Shown in pieces: positions 28,201-35,722 of a DNA stretch of 64,000 nucleotides. Position 1 is the first letter of the stretch. Every line of letters begins with the position of its first letter. The notes under the pieces were generated by a model that had not been told where the DNA came from, made no database searches, and saw nothing but the letters and a program-made list of their open reading frames with translations. The position numbers and the translations under genes were made by a program. This DNA comes from Adhaeribacter arboris (lineage in GTDB: Bacteria > Bacteroidota > Bacteroidia > Cytophagales > Hymenobacteraceae): the NCBI RefSeq assembly GCF_003023845.1, contig NZ_PYFT01000002.1, positions 145,527 through 209,526 of the forward strand, in the 5' to 3' direction.

Positions 28201-30296
28201 ACAACGAAGCAATTACCTATGACCAAAATGGAAATATCTCAACGCTCAATCGGAAAGGCCCCATTGAAGGGATAACCCAAACCATCGACGACTTGGAGTA
28301 CCATTATGCGGGCAATCAGTTAGTAGGGGTAAAAGACCGGGGGAACGTGAAAGAAGGTTTTAAAGATCGGGGCCAAACCACGGATTATACCTATGATGCC
28401 AATGGCAACCTGATCAGTGATTCCAACAAGAAGATTGCTTCCATTCATTATAATATATTGAATCTTCCGGACACCATTACCTTTACTGATGGCCGTGCCA
28501 TGGTGTACACCTATGATATTTCCGGCAGGAAGCTTAAGCAGCAAGTGGTAGCTGCCAATGGCTCGGTTAAATTGGAAAGGGACTATGTAAGTAGTTTCCT
28601 CTATCTCGATGATACGCTGCAGGAAATTCAACATCCGGAAGGAAGAATAGTACATCAGGTTCCTGGTAGGTCCTCCTCCGGATGGGAATACCAGTATCAC
28701 TTAAAAGACCATTTAGGTAATGTAAAAACCACTTTTACCACTGCCCCCCAACAGGAGATCTACCGGGCGAGCTTAGAAGAGGCAACGAATGCTGCTGAAG
28801 CAGCCCAGTTTAATCCTACTTATGACCGGGCGGTGCGGTATACTTCTTCGCTGTATAATCATACGCAAAGTGGCGTTAGATCGCAGCGGCTAAGCGGGGC
28901 TAATGAAAAAGAGGTTATTGGATTGGCAAAATCGCTTCAGGTGATGCCGGGCGATACCATCAACATGGAAGTTTATGCTAAGTATTTTACGCCAACCTCT
29001 AAAAGTACGAATGTACAAAGGTTCATAGTGGCAGCCATAAGCAGTGCCTTTGGGCTCTCGGCGAGTACCATTGGCGAAGCAGGAATGGCCTATCAAAGCC
29101 TGACCGCTCTCCATGGTGCCGGGCTACTGCTTCATTCAGATGAGGAAACTGATAAAGCCGCGCCCAAAGCCTATTTAAACTATATTTTGTTTGATCAGGA
29201 TTTTATACCCTACGATTTGGGCTTTGATCAGGTAAGCACTCAAGCCCTGGAGACTGGAAAGAACACACCCCACGAGAAGCTGGGTTTGCAAGCGATAATC
29301 AAACGTCCCGGCTATATTTATATGTATCTTAGCAATGAAAATGCTACCATTACCGATGTTTTCTTCGATGACCTTCAGATTACCCACAAGCATTCCCCGC
29401 TGATTGCCACCACGGACTATTATCCTTTCGGAAGGATTGCCCAGCAATTCAGCCGGGAAAGGATAGTAGAGCAGCGCTTGAAATATAACGGCAAGGAATT
29501 TCAAAAGGAGGAAGGCCTCGACTGGTATGACTACGGCGCGAGGATGTATGATGCGAACTTGGGAAGATGGCACATGGTGGACCCCATAGCCGAAAAGTAC
29601 TATGCTTGGTCACCTTATAACTACGTATTGAATAACCCGCTCAAATTTATTGACTCGGATGGGAGAGAGCCAATAATTGTTGAACAGCATACTGAAATGA
29701 AATTTTTAGAATTTTCCTTTGGAAGCGATGCAGTAATTCAGGGAAGTCAGCTTAAAAATGATAAAGGCTTTAGTGCCACACTTATTGAGATTAGATCCAC
29801 CCTGGCAGAGGTTTCGTTTGAAGGCGAAAAGAAAGTTCAAGGAGAAGGGTATGAACTAGGCGTTGGTGGCAAATTAGTATTCAACTCTCTTGCAGGCAAT
29901 GCAGAAGCAGGCGTTAAAGATGGATCACTGGTCCTGGGTGCGGGTGCCGAAGCAGGAACAGTGGGAGTGGAAGGAGAAGCCTGCCTATTATTTGTCTGTG
30001 TTGGTGGGGAAGCTTCTTTTGGTCCCCAACTGGGTGCAGAAGTAGCCATAGGGGAGAAGACAAAAGTAGGGGCTCAGCTCGGTATAGGCGGAGCTGCGGC
30101 ATCGGTGAGATTTGTGAAGCCCCCTCCAATAATTTCTAATGATTATATGAATCGCATCAATCCAACCCCTAAACTACTCTCTGATGATCCGATTCCAATG
30201 CCTTCGCGCTTATCGTCAATAAAAATGGATGCAAAAGAGTACTCTCCTAAATTTAATGAATTAATCAAGTCAATTTATGATATGGTGCCATTTTAA
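25218..30296 (+). CDS. RHS protein with core domain and variable C-terminal domain
   Basis: 1692 residues. Signal peptide (1-26), Ig/PKD-like beta domains (about 35-360), a DUF6443-type domain (about 375-520; TTYADGFARSLQTVQQAASP), YD repeats to about 1400, then the RHS-associated core with YDYGARMYDANLGRWHMVDP and SPYNYVLNNPLKFIDSDGRE. The ~215 residues after the core differ in style: Gly/Ala-rich beta strands (GVGGKLVFNS, VGVEGEACLLFVCVGGEASF), then a Pro-rich linker and short tail. In polymorphic RHS toxins the region after the core is the released effector, but I recognise no catalytic motif here. Second gene of a three-gene operon (27 and 36 bp gaps). Confidence 0.88.
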   Translation: MKSGQSLVLLITMLLVGALIKPLQAKPTEALFAPSISITSGPTVRIPGITTATVLLLSGYNTNFPVRWLRNGGAAGSGPTCSVTQAGTYSAEVNFSTNPNNPFWRHVASFTVSALSHNISINGPAILDPNARTRLCVTSNADAYMTERRWFMNGVDENRSTTKTCRPAVVPAEYSMEVTYQFGSQSSTLTIAAVTIHPATQAPTVRVSKTAYDPVSDAPVFKVSNFSTFSDVTWYRNGQLVRPMTTDTFTVSSPGRYLALATYSGLQVYSGEIAITKGFIPQPNISSDNGSFVLTYQDPQLRLSVRDNYKAGYTWYLDNQVMEGMNQYYIDVSQPGNYQVTACATHPDGETECQTSAQQNITGEILKVNYVKQQRMRVEGIQSVSQLEGRPKEQFSVSTTYADGFARSLQTVQQAASPKGKDAVAFLSYDAFGREPKKYLPFVRKQKDGKYYHLKASNPVALNEFYQGNNDQIANTRYPFSETEYESSPLNRVVEQGAPGEDWRLAGGHTTKQQYKTNQTSDNVRIWKKSAVGLSSTTSYAAGMLEVNQTTDEHSQTAYTFTDKTARMVLSESPGENGERLRTYYVYNDLGMLCFVIPPKTVKSLGNAATLTINELTLQRECFYYQYDERGRLIVKHVPGAAPVFFVYDLWDRPVLSQDGNQRAHGKWSFTKYDALDRVVLKGEITHAGNQASMVQAVMNFYSKISQNPSLRYEDRGKAVHGYTNRSYPVLTHELEVNTVNYYDNYDFLSSPYQFVPEPTLSLTAAFIRVQGLVTGVKNRVLGTKQYLTSVNYYDKRYRLVQVISDNHLKGMDRTSSQYNFTGKVTKEKHVHKAKEQVSITKEYKYDHQDRLLKVYHQVNNESKILIADHHYNELGELTQKNLHVESNGKPWQSLDYLYNIRGWLSTMNKPITKSGALYNDFYAFKLYYNDPSTELHNVRQFNGNVSAFKEERPYEIEDSGSAVRGGYSYTYDPANQLKMAIYSRPSNPSLNGTYNEAITYDQNGNISTLNRKGPIEGITQTIDDLEYHYAGNQLVGVKDRGNVKEGFKDRGQTTDYTYDANGNLISDSNKKIASIHYNILNLPDTITFTDGRAMVYTYDISGRKLKQQVVAANGSVKLERDYVSSFLYLDDTLQEIQHPEGRIVHQVPGRSSSGWEYQYHLKDHLGNVKTTFTTAPQQEIYRASLEEATNAAEAAQFNPTYDRAVRYTSSLYNHTQSGVRSQRLSGANEKEVIGLAKSLQVMPGDTINMEVYAKYFTPTSKSTNVQRFIVAAISSAFGLSASTIGEAGMAYQSLTALHGAGLLLHSDEETDKAAPKAYLNYILFDQDFIPYDLGFDQVSTQALETGKNTPHEKLGLQAIIKRPGYIYMYLSNENATITDVFFDDLQITHKHSPLIATTDYYPFGRIAQQFSRERIVEQRLKYNGKEFQKEEGLDWYDYGARMYDANLGRWHMVDPIAEKYYAWSPYNYVLNNPLKFIDSDGREPIIVEQHTEMKFLEFSFGSDAVIQGSQLKNDKGFSATLIEIRSTLAEVSFEGEKKVQGEGYELGVGGKLVFNSLAGNAEAGVKDGSLVLGAGAEAGTVGVEGEACLLFVCVGGEASFGPQLGAEVAIGEKTKVGAQLGIGGAAASVRFVKPPPIISNDYMNRINPTPKLLSDDPIPMPSRLSSIKMDAKEYSPKFNELIKSIYDMVPF

Positions 30297-30332
30297 ACTT
30301 TGGAATAAACCACAGAACTAACCTAATAATAT

Positions 30333-31823
30333 ATGAAAAAAATTATTAGTGGATTAATTGTATCCCTACTGGCAGCTGTATCTGCACCCGCACAGATTAA
30401 TTCTGACAAATTGCAAAACAAATATGTCTTAGCGGATCATATCACCAATTTGGTATCAAATCAGTGGGCAAAGGATTCTCAGACCATCGAATCTTGGTCA
30501 AATAGCTTAAAGCACACAATCAATAAACAATTAATTATGGATGAGTTGGCTATCCGATACACAATAGATAGCCTGCAAGCACTTCAGTTACCAACCGATA
30601 AGTTTACCCTGCAATTGACCAGCTTGACTTACAAAAAAGAGTCCTTGTTGTCAGAAGTAACTGCAAAGAAAGACGATCTGGCTCAAAAAACTAAAAGCAG
30701 ACTACAGGAATGGCAAAATACCATTAAAGCTAATTCAGGACTTAATTCACTTGAACACCCTACCCGAGTGAACATTCCTGCTATAAATCAATCTTGTATT
30801 CCACCTGAGTTACCTAACCTAAATCATCCATTCGTACAATCCATGTCAAATATTTCTCTTCCCGCATTACCCGTACTTTCAGCGGGAGACTTTCAACAGG
30901 TGGAACTTTCCCCTGATCTTTCCTTCATCCACAAATCACTCCCATTCAAAGATGTTGAAGGACTTAAGCATATTCAGAGGAAATTTGGCAGCCTGAAAGA
31001 CGGGGTATCTCAGTTAACCTCCTTTACAAAGAATTCCGATAATCCCATCAACACAGCCTTTGAGAATATTATTCAATTAAGCGGTTTTCAGGAAAAAATT
31101 GAAGCAGCAGAGAATATGCCTCTAAATGACTTCCTAATAAGAGCCGAACAAATGGAAGATCCAAAAGCCCTAAAAGAATCAGCTCAAAAAGAAATTATAA
31201 AGGAAGCGTTTAATCATTTCAAGGGAAGAGAAGAACGATTGAATCAGGCTATAGAAAAAATGGCTAAATACAAGCAAAAATTTTCTTCTGTGAATAGTAT
31301 CCAGGAGATTCCAAAGATAAGTAATGGCAAATCCCTTAACGAACATTTATTTCTCGGAATAGCCTTTCAAATTCAGCGAAAAAATTACCTTTCATTAGAT
31401 TTCAATCCCTACCTTGGATATCGCTTTACAAACCGTCTTACTACTGGTCTAGGCTGGAATCAAAGATTTGCTTTTAATAACTGGACCCAAACTAGCCAAA
31501 AAGGTGAAATTTATGGCCCAAGAGCTTATACCGAATTCAAAGTTTGGAAAGGCTTTTCTCCACGCTTAGAAGTTGAATACATGAAGTACTTAATACCTCC
31601 TAGTTTTTTAAATACCCCCTTTGAAAATTACAAGCGTGAATGGATTTTTGGCAGTAAGATTGGAATAAAAAAAGAATATCCATTTAGAAGAAATATAAAA
31701 GGTACTGTTATAGTAATGTTCAAATTCACCAATTCAAACCAGAATTACTCAGACCATAATATCTGGAATATGCGATTTGGTTTGGAATTTCCAATACAGA
31801 AGAAAAAAGTTAGTAATAATTAA
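30333..31823 (+). CDS. Exported coiled-coil protein with probable outer-membrane barrel end
   Basis: 496 residues, not recognised by name. Signal peptide MKKIISGLIVSLLAAVSAPA, then long charged helices likely to coil (about 20-130 and 205-330), separated by a Pro/Leu-rich stretch. The last ~160 residues show alternating strands typical of a small outer-membrane barrel or surface beta domain (YLSLDFNPYLGYRFTNRLTT, then strands ending in FGLEFPIQKKK). It follows the RHS protein by 36 bp, so it is likely a partner: a membrane anchor, export aid or immunity factor. The sequence does not say which. Confidence 0.65.
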   Translation: MKKIISGLIVSLLAAVSAPAQINSDKLQNKYVLADHITNLVSNQWAKDSQTIESWSNSLKHTINKQLIMDELAIRYTIDSLQALQLPTDKFTLQLTSLTYKKESLLSEVTAKKDDLAQKTKSRLQEWQNTIKANSGLNSLEHPTRVNIPAINQSCIPPELPNLNHPFVQSMSNISLPALPVLSAGDFQQVELSPDLSFIHKSLPFKDVEGLKHIQRKFGSLKDGVSQLTSFTKNSDNPINTAFENIIQLSGFQEKIEAAENMPLNDFLIRAEQMEDPKALKESAQKEIIKEAFNHFKGREERLNQAIEKMAKYKQKFSSVNSIQEIPKISNGKSLNEHLFLGIAFQIQRKNYLSLDFNPYLGYRFTNRLTTGLGWNQRFAFNNWTQTSQKGEIYGPRAYTEFKVWKGFSPRLEVEYMKYLIPPSFLNTPFENYKREWIFGSKIGIKKEYPFRRNIKGTVIVMFKFTNSNQNYSDHNIWNMRFGLEFPIQKKKVSNN

Positions 31824-31986
31824 CTTAAGTTGCGAGTAATTAGAAGACCTGGTTAAGGGTATAAGCAAGGATAAAGAAGATAAGTTTAAAGATAAAGCCA
31901 TTAAGAGTAACGGTATGAATCTTCTTAGGAAAGAAGTTTGTGTCTAGTCCTGATTATGTTGGCCAAATTCGTCTCGCGAAACGGTT

Positions 31987-32197
31987 GTGGCTGTTGCACA
32001 ACTTTGTTTTAAGCCTGACTGATTTCACAGTCTGAACTTATTGCCACCCCGGGAGTACTTTCCTGGTTGTAAAGAGGGTAGTAAAAGCGATAAAATAGCT
32101 AGCAAAGACATTTTGCTGCTCTTTAACCAGTGCAAGGGCTTGGCTTACTACTCTTCTTTAACGGCTACCATTAATCAGGTAGTTGTGCAACAGCCAC
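31987..32197 (-). mobile_element. 211-bp MITE: internal-deletion derivative of IS1182 copy 2
   Basis: Bounded by the same 16-bp inverted repeats as the full elements. Positions 31987-32152 are the reverse complement of 41507-41342 (the 3' end of IS copy 2, including the transposase tail) and 32153-32197 are the reverse complement of 39876-39832 (its 5' end). By eye there is one mismatch in 211 bases, with a clean junction at 32152/32153. It codes for nothing useful but keeps both ends, so a full-length transposase could mobilise it. Confidence 0.92.
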
Positions 32198-32267
32198 GAC
32201 GGAATAAAGAGATTAAAAAAACACCTGATAGCATCAGGCTTTTCCCATAATATATATCTTTTAAAGC

Positions 32268-32306
32268 CATCTCATAAATGAATGTTGAGATATAATTTAT
32301 GAGATG
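32268..32306. repeat. 39-bp palindrome P3 (12-15-12)
   Basis: Perfect 12-bp arms CATCTCATAAAT and ATTTATGAGATG with a 15-nt spacer. Same size and outer sequence as the palindromes at 4475 and 39722. It lies 70 bp from the MITE; the interval holds a hairpin with a T-run (CCTGAT-ATCAGG). Confidence 0.75.
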
Positions 32307-32372
32307 TGATTTACGAGAATTTTATTACAAAAAGTTAAGTGACACTAATGCAAAAAATTAATATAAACAAGA

Positions 32373-34403
32373 TTAAACTTTTGCTACTTCTTTAACGGAT
32401 GACGTTAAGTAAATTTCTTTTTCATGCAGTTGAGAAATGAGGAGTAGTTGAGGTTTATTATTTAAGTTGTGTTTGAATATTTTAAATACAACAACAAAGT
32501 CGTTATTTTTATTAAGAAGATTTTTTTCAATATCTAATGCATTATCTTCTAAAGCTATAGTTACCTGTTCCGTGCCAAGGGTCGAAAGTCCTCCTGCTAG
32601 ATAATATATTCTGTTATTTAATGATTGTCTTGCAAATATAGCATAGTCAAATTCATCTTTCTCTTCTCTTGAAAATACATTAGGGTACTGTAATATTTCA
32701 AGATTATAAAGGTGATTGTCTATATTCCTGCTAATGCTACAAAGTTTATTAAATGTAAGTAGTTGCTCTGATAATTTATTATGGAATAAGCCTATGGAAA
32801 TAACACGTTTTAACCTTGAAATATTAGAGAGTTTATCATATTCATAATAAGCTTTATCTTCGTATGAAATTTCAAGTTTTTTAAAAAAGGTTATAAATTC
32901 CTCTTTAGCATTAATGTCAGCTATTGAGATTAAATCTCCTAACTTAGAATTAGGTATATTTTCCTTATGCATGAAGAAAATAATATCAGAATTGATAAAA
33001 ATAGACTTTAGAGGGTGGGGATTTTGTTCTTTAGCAACCTGATACTCACATAATTTTTCAAATACATCTAAAAATATTTCGCATAAATCCTTATCATCTG
33101 TTTCAAAGCTTGCAGTACTTTGGCCAGAACCAATATTATAGTAGTTAGTGAATATAACAACTGCTTTCCATTTACCTTGTTTACTGCGTTTTACTGGACT
33201 GCTTAAGAAAAATTGGAAGGGAATATAATCTAGAGGATAGAAAATTTTATGGCTATGCTTTTCCTTTAAGTTTTCAATCAACTCCGCATCCTTATCGATC
33301 AATTTATCACAAAATATTTCTAATATTTTCTCATCCGTATAATCCTTAAATTCTTTGCCAGGTTCAGGCATATTTTTGGTTGCATAGACAAAAAGGTTTT
33401 CGTCAAATTTATCTTTATTTATTCGCACGTATCCTTCGTTATTCTTTCGTATAAAAAAAGCTTTTTTATTCTTTAAAACTCGGGATATTACAAAGGATCT
33501 TAATTTAGAAGGTTTAAATATTTCCGGATTATTTAACTTTGTATTACTTAGCACTCCGATTCGTAAGGAGTTGGGTATTTTACTTGAAGGAAAATTGGTG
33601 AGCTTATTTGTAATTTCAGCTTGAGCTTCTTCAAGTTTCGCTAGATACTGATTATATAAATCCTTACTTTTAAAGGTCAAGTACTTTTCATTTTCATGAT
33701 CTGGATTAGTTTTTATTATATTACTAAGTTCTTCTCCTTCCTCCCGTGCAGCTATTCCAATATTATGTACTAGAAAGGCACCATAACTGGTCATGTATGT
33801 TAAAATAGTGAGCTGATTGTTGGAGCTTTCAGCATGATCAATTACGCCTTTTATAGCTTTAAATCTTCCTTTAAGATCATCTATTTTAGTTAATGAAGTA
33901 ACTCTAGAAATAATTTCTCCAATTTTCTCTTGCATTACATTTGCTCCAGATACTATATCTCCAATTTGCTTCTGCATGTCTGGTGCCATCTTAACTATTT
34001 CCTCGAGTTTAGATTGCATGTCACCCGCTACTTTCCCTATCTGCTTTGCATCCGTACTTATACCATTAATTTGGTTTGTTAATATTGTTTTTTCTCGTTC
34101 ATTTTCCTTTTTTACAATATAATATATAAAGAAACCTACTATTATTCCTATAAACCCTAGTAATGCTCCAATAACATCAAGATGTGACAATACATTATAT
34201 TCTAGCGTATCAATCTCTAACCCTGATGGATGTTGATAATTATTCCATGCAAAGTATTTAAAGTATCTTATTAGGATATATAAGAAGATAAGTGACATTA
34301 GTGTAATTGCTAGAATTAATATATTTCTAGCTCTTGTAGGCTCTTCTTTTAAAGTAGAATATTCCCAATTAGTATTATGGTTATCGATTGGTTGATCAGA
34401 CAT
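32373..34403 (-). CDS. Two-TM coiled-coil protein with large cytoplasmic domain
   Basis: 676 residues, not recognised. Two membrane helices near the N-terminus (NILILAITLMSLIFLYILIR, about 27-46; VIGALLGFIGIIVGFFIYYI, about 76-95) are followed by a coiled coil with repeated MQ-K-EI units (about 110-170). The remaining 500 residues look soluble and mixed alpha/beta, without a motif I can name. It is divergently transcribed from the TIR-like gene 220 bp away. A membrane sensor with coiled-coil signal linker is a reasonable reading; a role with the TIR-like protein in defence is inferred from position only. Codon use is AT-rich, which suggests acquisition. Confidence 0.65.
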   Translation of the reverse strand: MSDQPIDNHNTNWEYSTLKEEPTRARNILILAITLMSLIFLYILIRYFKYFAWNNYQHPSGLEIDTLEYNVLSHLDVIGALLGFIGIIVGFFIYYIVKKENEREKTILTNQINGISTDAKQIGKVAGDMQSKLEEIVKMAPDMQKQIGDIVSGANVMQEKIGEIISRVTSLTKIDDLKGRFKAIKGVIDHAESSNNQLTILTYMTSYGAFLVHNIGIAAREEGEELSNIIKTNPDHENEKYLTFKSKDLYNQYLAKLEEAQAEITNKLTNFPSSKIPNSLRIGVLSNTKLNNPEIFKPSKLRSFVISRVLKNKKAFFIRKNNEGYVRINKDKFDENLFVYATKNMPEPGKEFKDYTDEKILEIFCDKLIDKDAELIENLKEKHSHKIFYPLDYIPFQFFLSSPVKRSKQGKWKAVVIFTNYYNIGSGQSTASFETDDKDLCEIFLDVFEKLCEYQVAKEQNPHPLKSIFINSDIIFFMHKENIPNSKLGDLISIADINAKEEFITFFKKLEISYEDKAYYEYDKLSNISRLKRVISIGLFHNKLSEQLLTFNKLCSISRNIDNHLYNLEILQYPNVFSREEKDEFDYAIFARQSLNNRIYYLAGGLSTLGTEQVTIALEDNALDIEKNLLNKNNDFVVVFKIFKHNLNNKPQLLLISQLHEKEIYLTSSVKEVAKV

Positions 34404-34623
34404 AAGATTGGAGTTCTAAATGTTTAAATTTTGTATAATTAACTAATTCTTAATTAATTATAAATAAATTTTTATATAATAATTTATTATTTTAAGTACT
34501 ATGCGAAGCACGGACCTATAATGAAAGAAAATTGACAGTTTTACCTTACTTTTAATGCAGTTAATAACTAAATAAATCAGGCTAATGGGAATTAGCCAAG
34601 ATGGTTGCTTAACCTTCCTGTGA

Positions 34624-35409
34624 ATGCATTTAGACAAAACGAAGCTTCGTTTATTAATAGATAAAGTAGAGAGATTGAGTGTATCAATACCTAATAACTT
34701 CTATCCTAATAATAAACCATCACCCAATATAGCTCAACAATTAAAGGCTAGTCTTGCAAGTTTGTCGAGTTGGTTATATAAACATCCTAGTTTAAACAAT
34801 GGAGCAACCTATGGGAAAAAAATTGCTGAATTAAAAAGCAAACTTCCGGATACAATTCGCTCTGGCACTTGGTTTCCGGAGAAAGAGGCAGCTGAGCTGA
34901 AGACTGGCTTACTAGCTCTCTTAAGATTAATTAACCGAGAAAATAAATCTATATTTATTGTTCACGGCCGTGATTTACAGATGCGAGAGGCGGTACAAAG
35001 TGCTTTGCGCGGTTTAGCTCTGCCAACTGTAATCTTGGAGCGAGAAGATGATAATGGACAAACGGTCATTGAGAAGTTTATAAAAGAAGCTGCCCGGTGT
35101 GAATATGCGGTGATCCTTTACTCGGCTGACGACGAAGGAAGGCTGCGTTCCAAAGGCCGGAGTAAAGAAACACCTTTACGATTACGAGCCAGGCAGAATG
35201 TTGTCCTTGAATTAGGTTATTTTTTAGGTAAGTTAGATAGGAAAAACATCTTTGTCTTACATTCCGAAGAATCTATTGAACAACCTAGTGATTTTGTAGG
35301 AGTAGTATACCAATCGTATGACAAAGCTGGCAAATGGAAAGCTAAATTAGTCCGAGAATTGAAAACAGCAGGTTTCAAAATTCCCACTAAATTTTCTGAT
35401 AGAATTTAA
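34624..35409 (+). CDS. TIR-like nucleotide-binding protein (CAP12/Pycsar-TIR type)
   Basis: 261 residues. The N-terminal ~110 form a helical region with no recognised domain. Residues 114-245 match the TIR-like family found in CBASS Cap12 and Pycsar effectors: SIFIVHGRDLQMREAVQSAL, then VILEREDDNGQTVIEKF, YAVILYSADDEG, and ARQNVVLELGYFLGKL with the Glu expected at the catalytic position. Known relatives degrade NAD+ when activated. No cyclic-nucleotide-binding, SAVED or STING domain and no nucleotide cyclase are visible next door, so the activator is unknown; the N-terminal region or the divergent membrane protein may do that job. Confidence 0.82.
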   Translation: MHLDKTKLRLLIDKVERLSVSIPNNFYPNNKPSPNIAQQLKASLASLSSWLYKHPSLNNGATYGKKIAELKSKLPDTIRSGTWFPEKEAAELKTGLLALLRLINRENKSIFIVHGRDLQMREAVQSALRGLALPTVILEREDDNGQTVIEKFIKEAARCEYAVILYSADDEGRLRSKGRSKETPLRLRARQNVVLELGYFLGKLDRKNIFVLHSEESIEQPSDFVGVVYQSYDKAGKWKAKLVRELKTAGFKIPTKFSDRI

Positions 35410-35466
35410 ATACATATACCACTAGTTTAAGCTTCTAAGCACTGATAAGTATAAAGCTTTAAAGTA

Positions 35467-35504
35467 TTTTACAAATCTACGACGTTCGTTATTGGTAGGT
35501 GAAA
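35467..35504. repeat. 38-bp site related to the palindrome at 37564
   Basis: Begins TTTTACAAATC like the perfect palindrome at 37564-37601 and matches it at 27 of 38 positions without gaps, including the shared centre ACG-TCGTT. The two sites bracket the small RNA, the DUF3800 gene, the broken recombinase and the 68-residue gene. A diverged crossover site for a serine recombinase is the likely explanation. Confidence 0.5.
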
Positions 35505-35617
35505 TTGTTCTTGTCCCATAATCGCGAATGAATAAACGAGCTTTACAGAGGCAGGAAATTCTATGGTTTCTTTCAGCTAATAGACTGAGAGGCTTTAATA
35601 TAAAGTAGTAGTAAAAC

Positions 35618-35648
35618 TTGTATTTTTAATATACGTACACTACTTTTG
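35618..35648 (+). promoter_or_regulatory. Bacteroidota-type promoter for the small RNA
   Basis: TTG at 35618-35620 and TACTTTTG at 35641-35648 match the -33 TTG and -7 TAnnTTTG elements used by the Bacteroidota housekeeping sigma factor, with the expected 20-nt spacing. The start of transcription should fall at about 35653-35656, exactly at the base of the hairpin described next. Confidence 0.7.
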
Positions 35649-35652
35649 TAAT

Positions 35653-35722
35653 GCTCTGGTACCCCGAACACCTAAGTTCCACTTAGGAAGCTGACGTAGG
35701 GATATCAGAGCTTATTTTTTTT
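35653..35722 (+). ncRNA. Structured small RNA beside the DUF3800 gene
   Basis: About 60 nt of strong structure. The outer stem pairs GCTCTGGTACCCC (35653-35665) with GGGATATCAGAGC (35699-35711), 13 positions with one mismatch and one G-U. Inside, CCTAAG and CTTAGG form a 6-bp hairpin with loop TTCCA, leaving GAACA and AAGCTGACGTA as an asymmetric unpaired region. A run of eight T at 35715-35722 completes a terminator. With the promoter directly upstream this is a complete small transcription unit. It converges on the DUF3800 gene, whose stop codon lies in the 3' strand of the stem. Structured RNA motifs next to DUF3800 genes have been described (the 'DUF3800' motifs from comparative genomics); I cannot say which, if any, this is. 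Confidence 0.7.

Noticed and set aside
32041..32250. 69-codon open frame
   Set aside because: It lies almost wholly inside the 211-bp MITE and is the complement of the transposase tail; not a gene.
35653..35722. Reading the DUF3800-adjacent hairpin as an integron attC site or hammerhead ribozyme
   Set aside because: It lacks the attC RYYYAAC/GTTRRRY ends, and although CTGACG appears, the hammerhead CTGANGA and GAAA core is incomplete.
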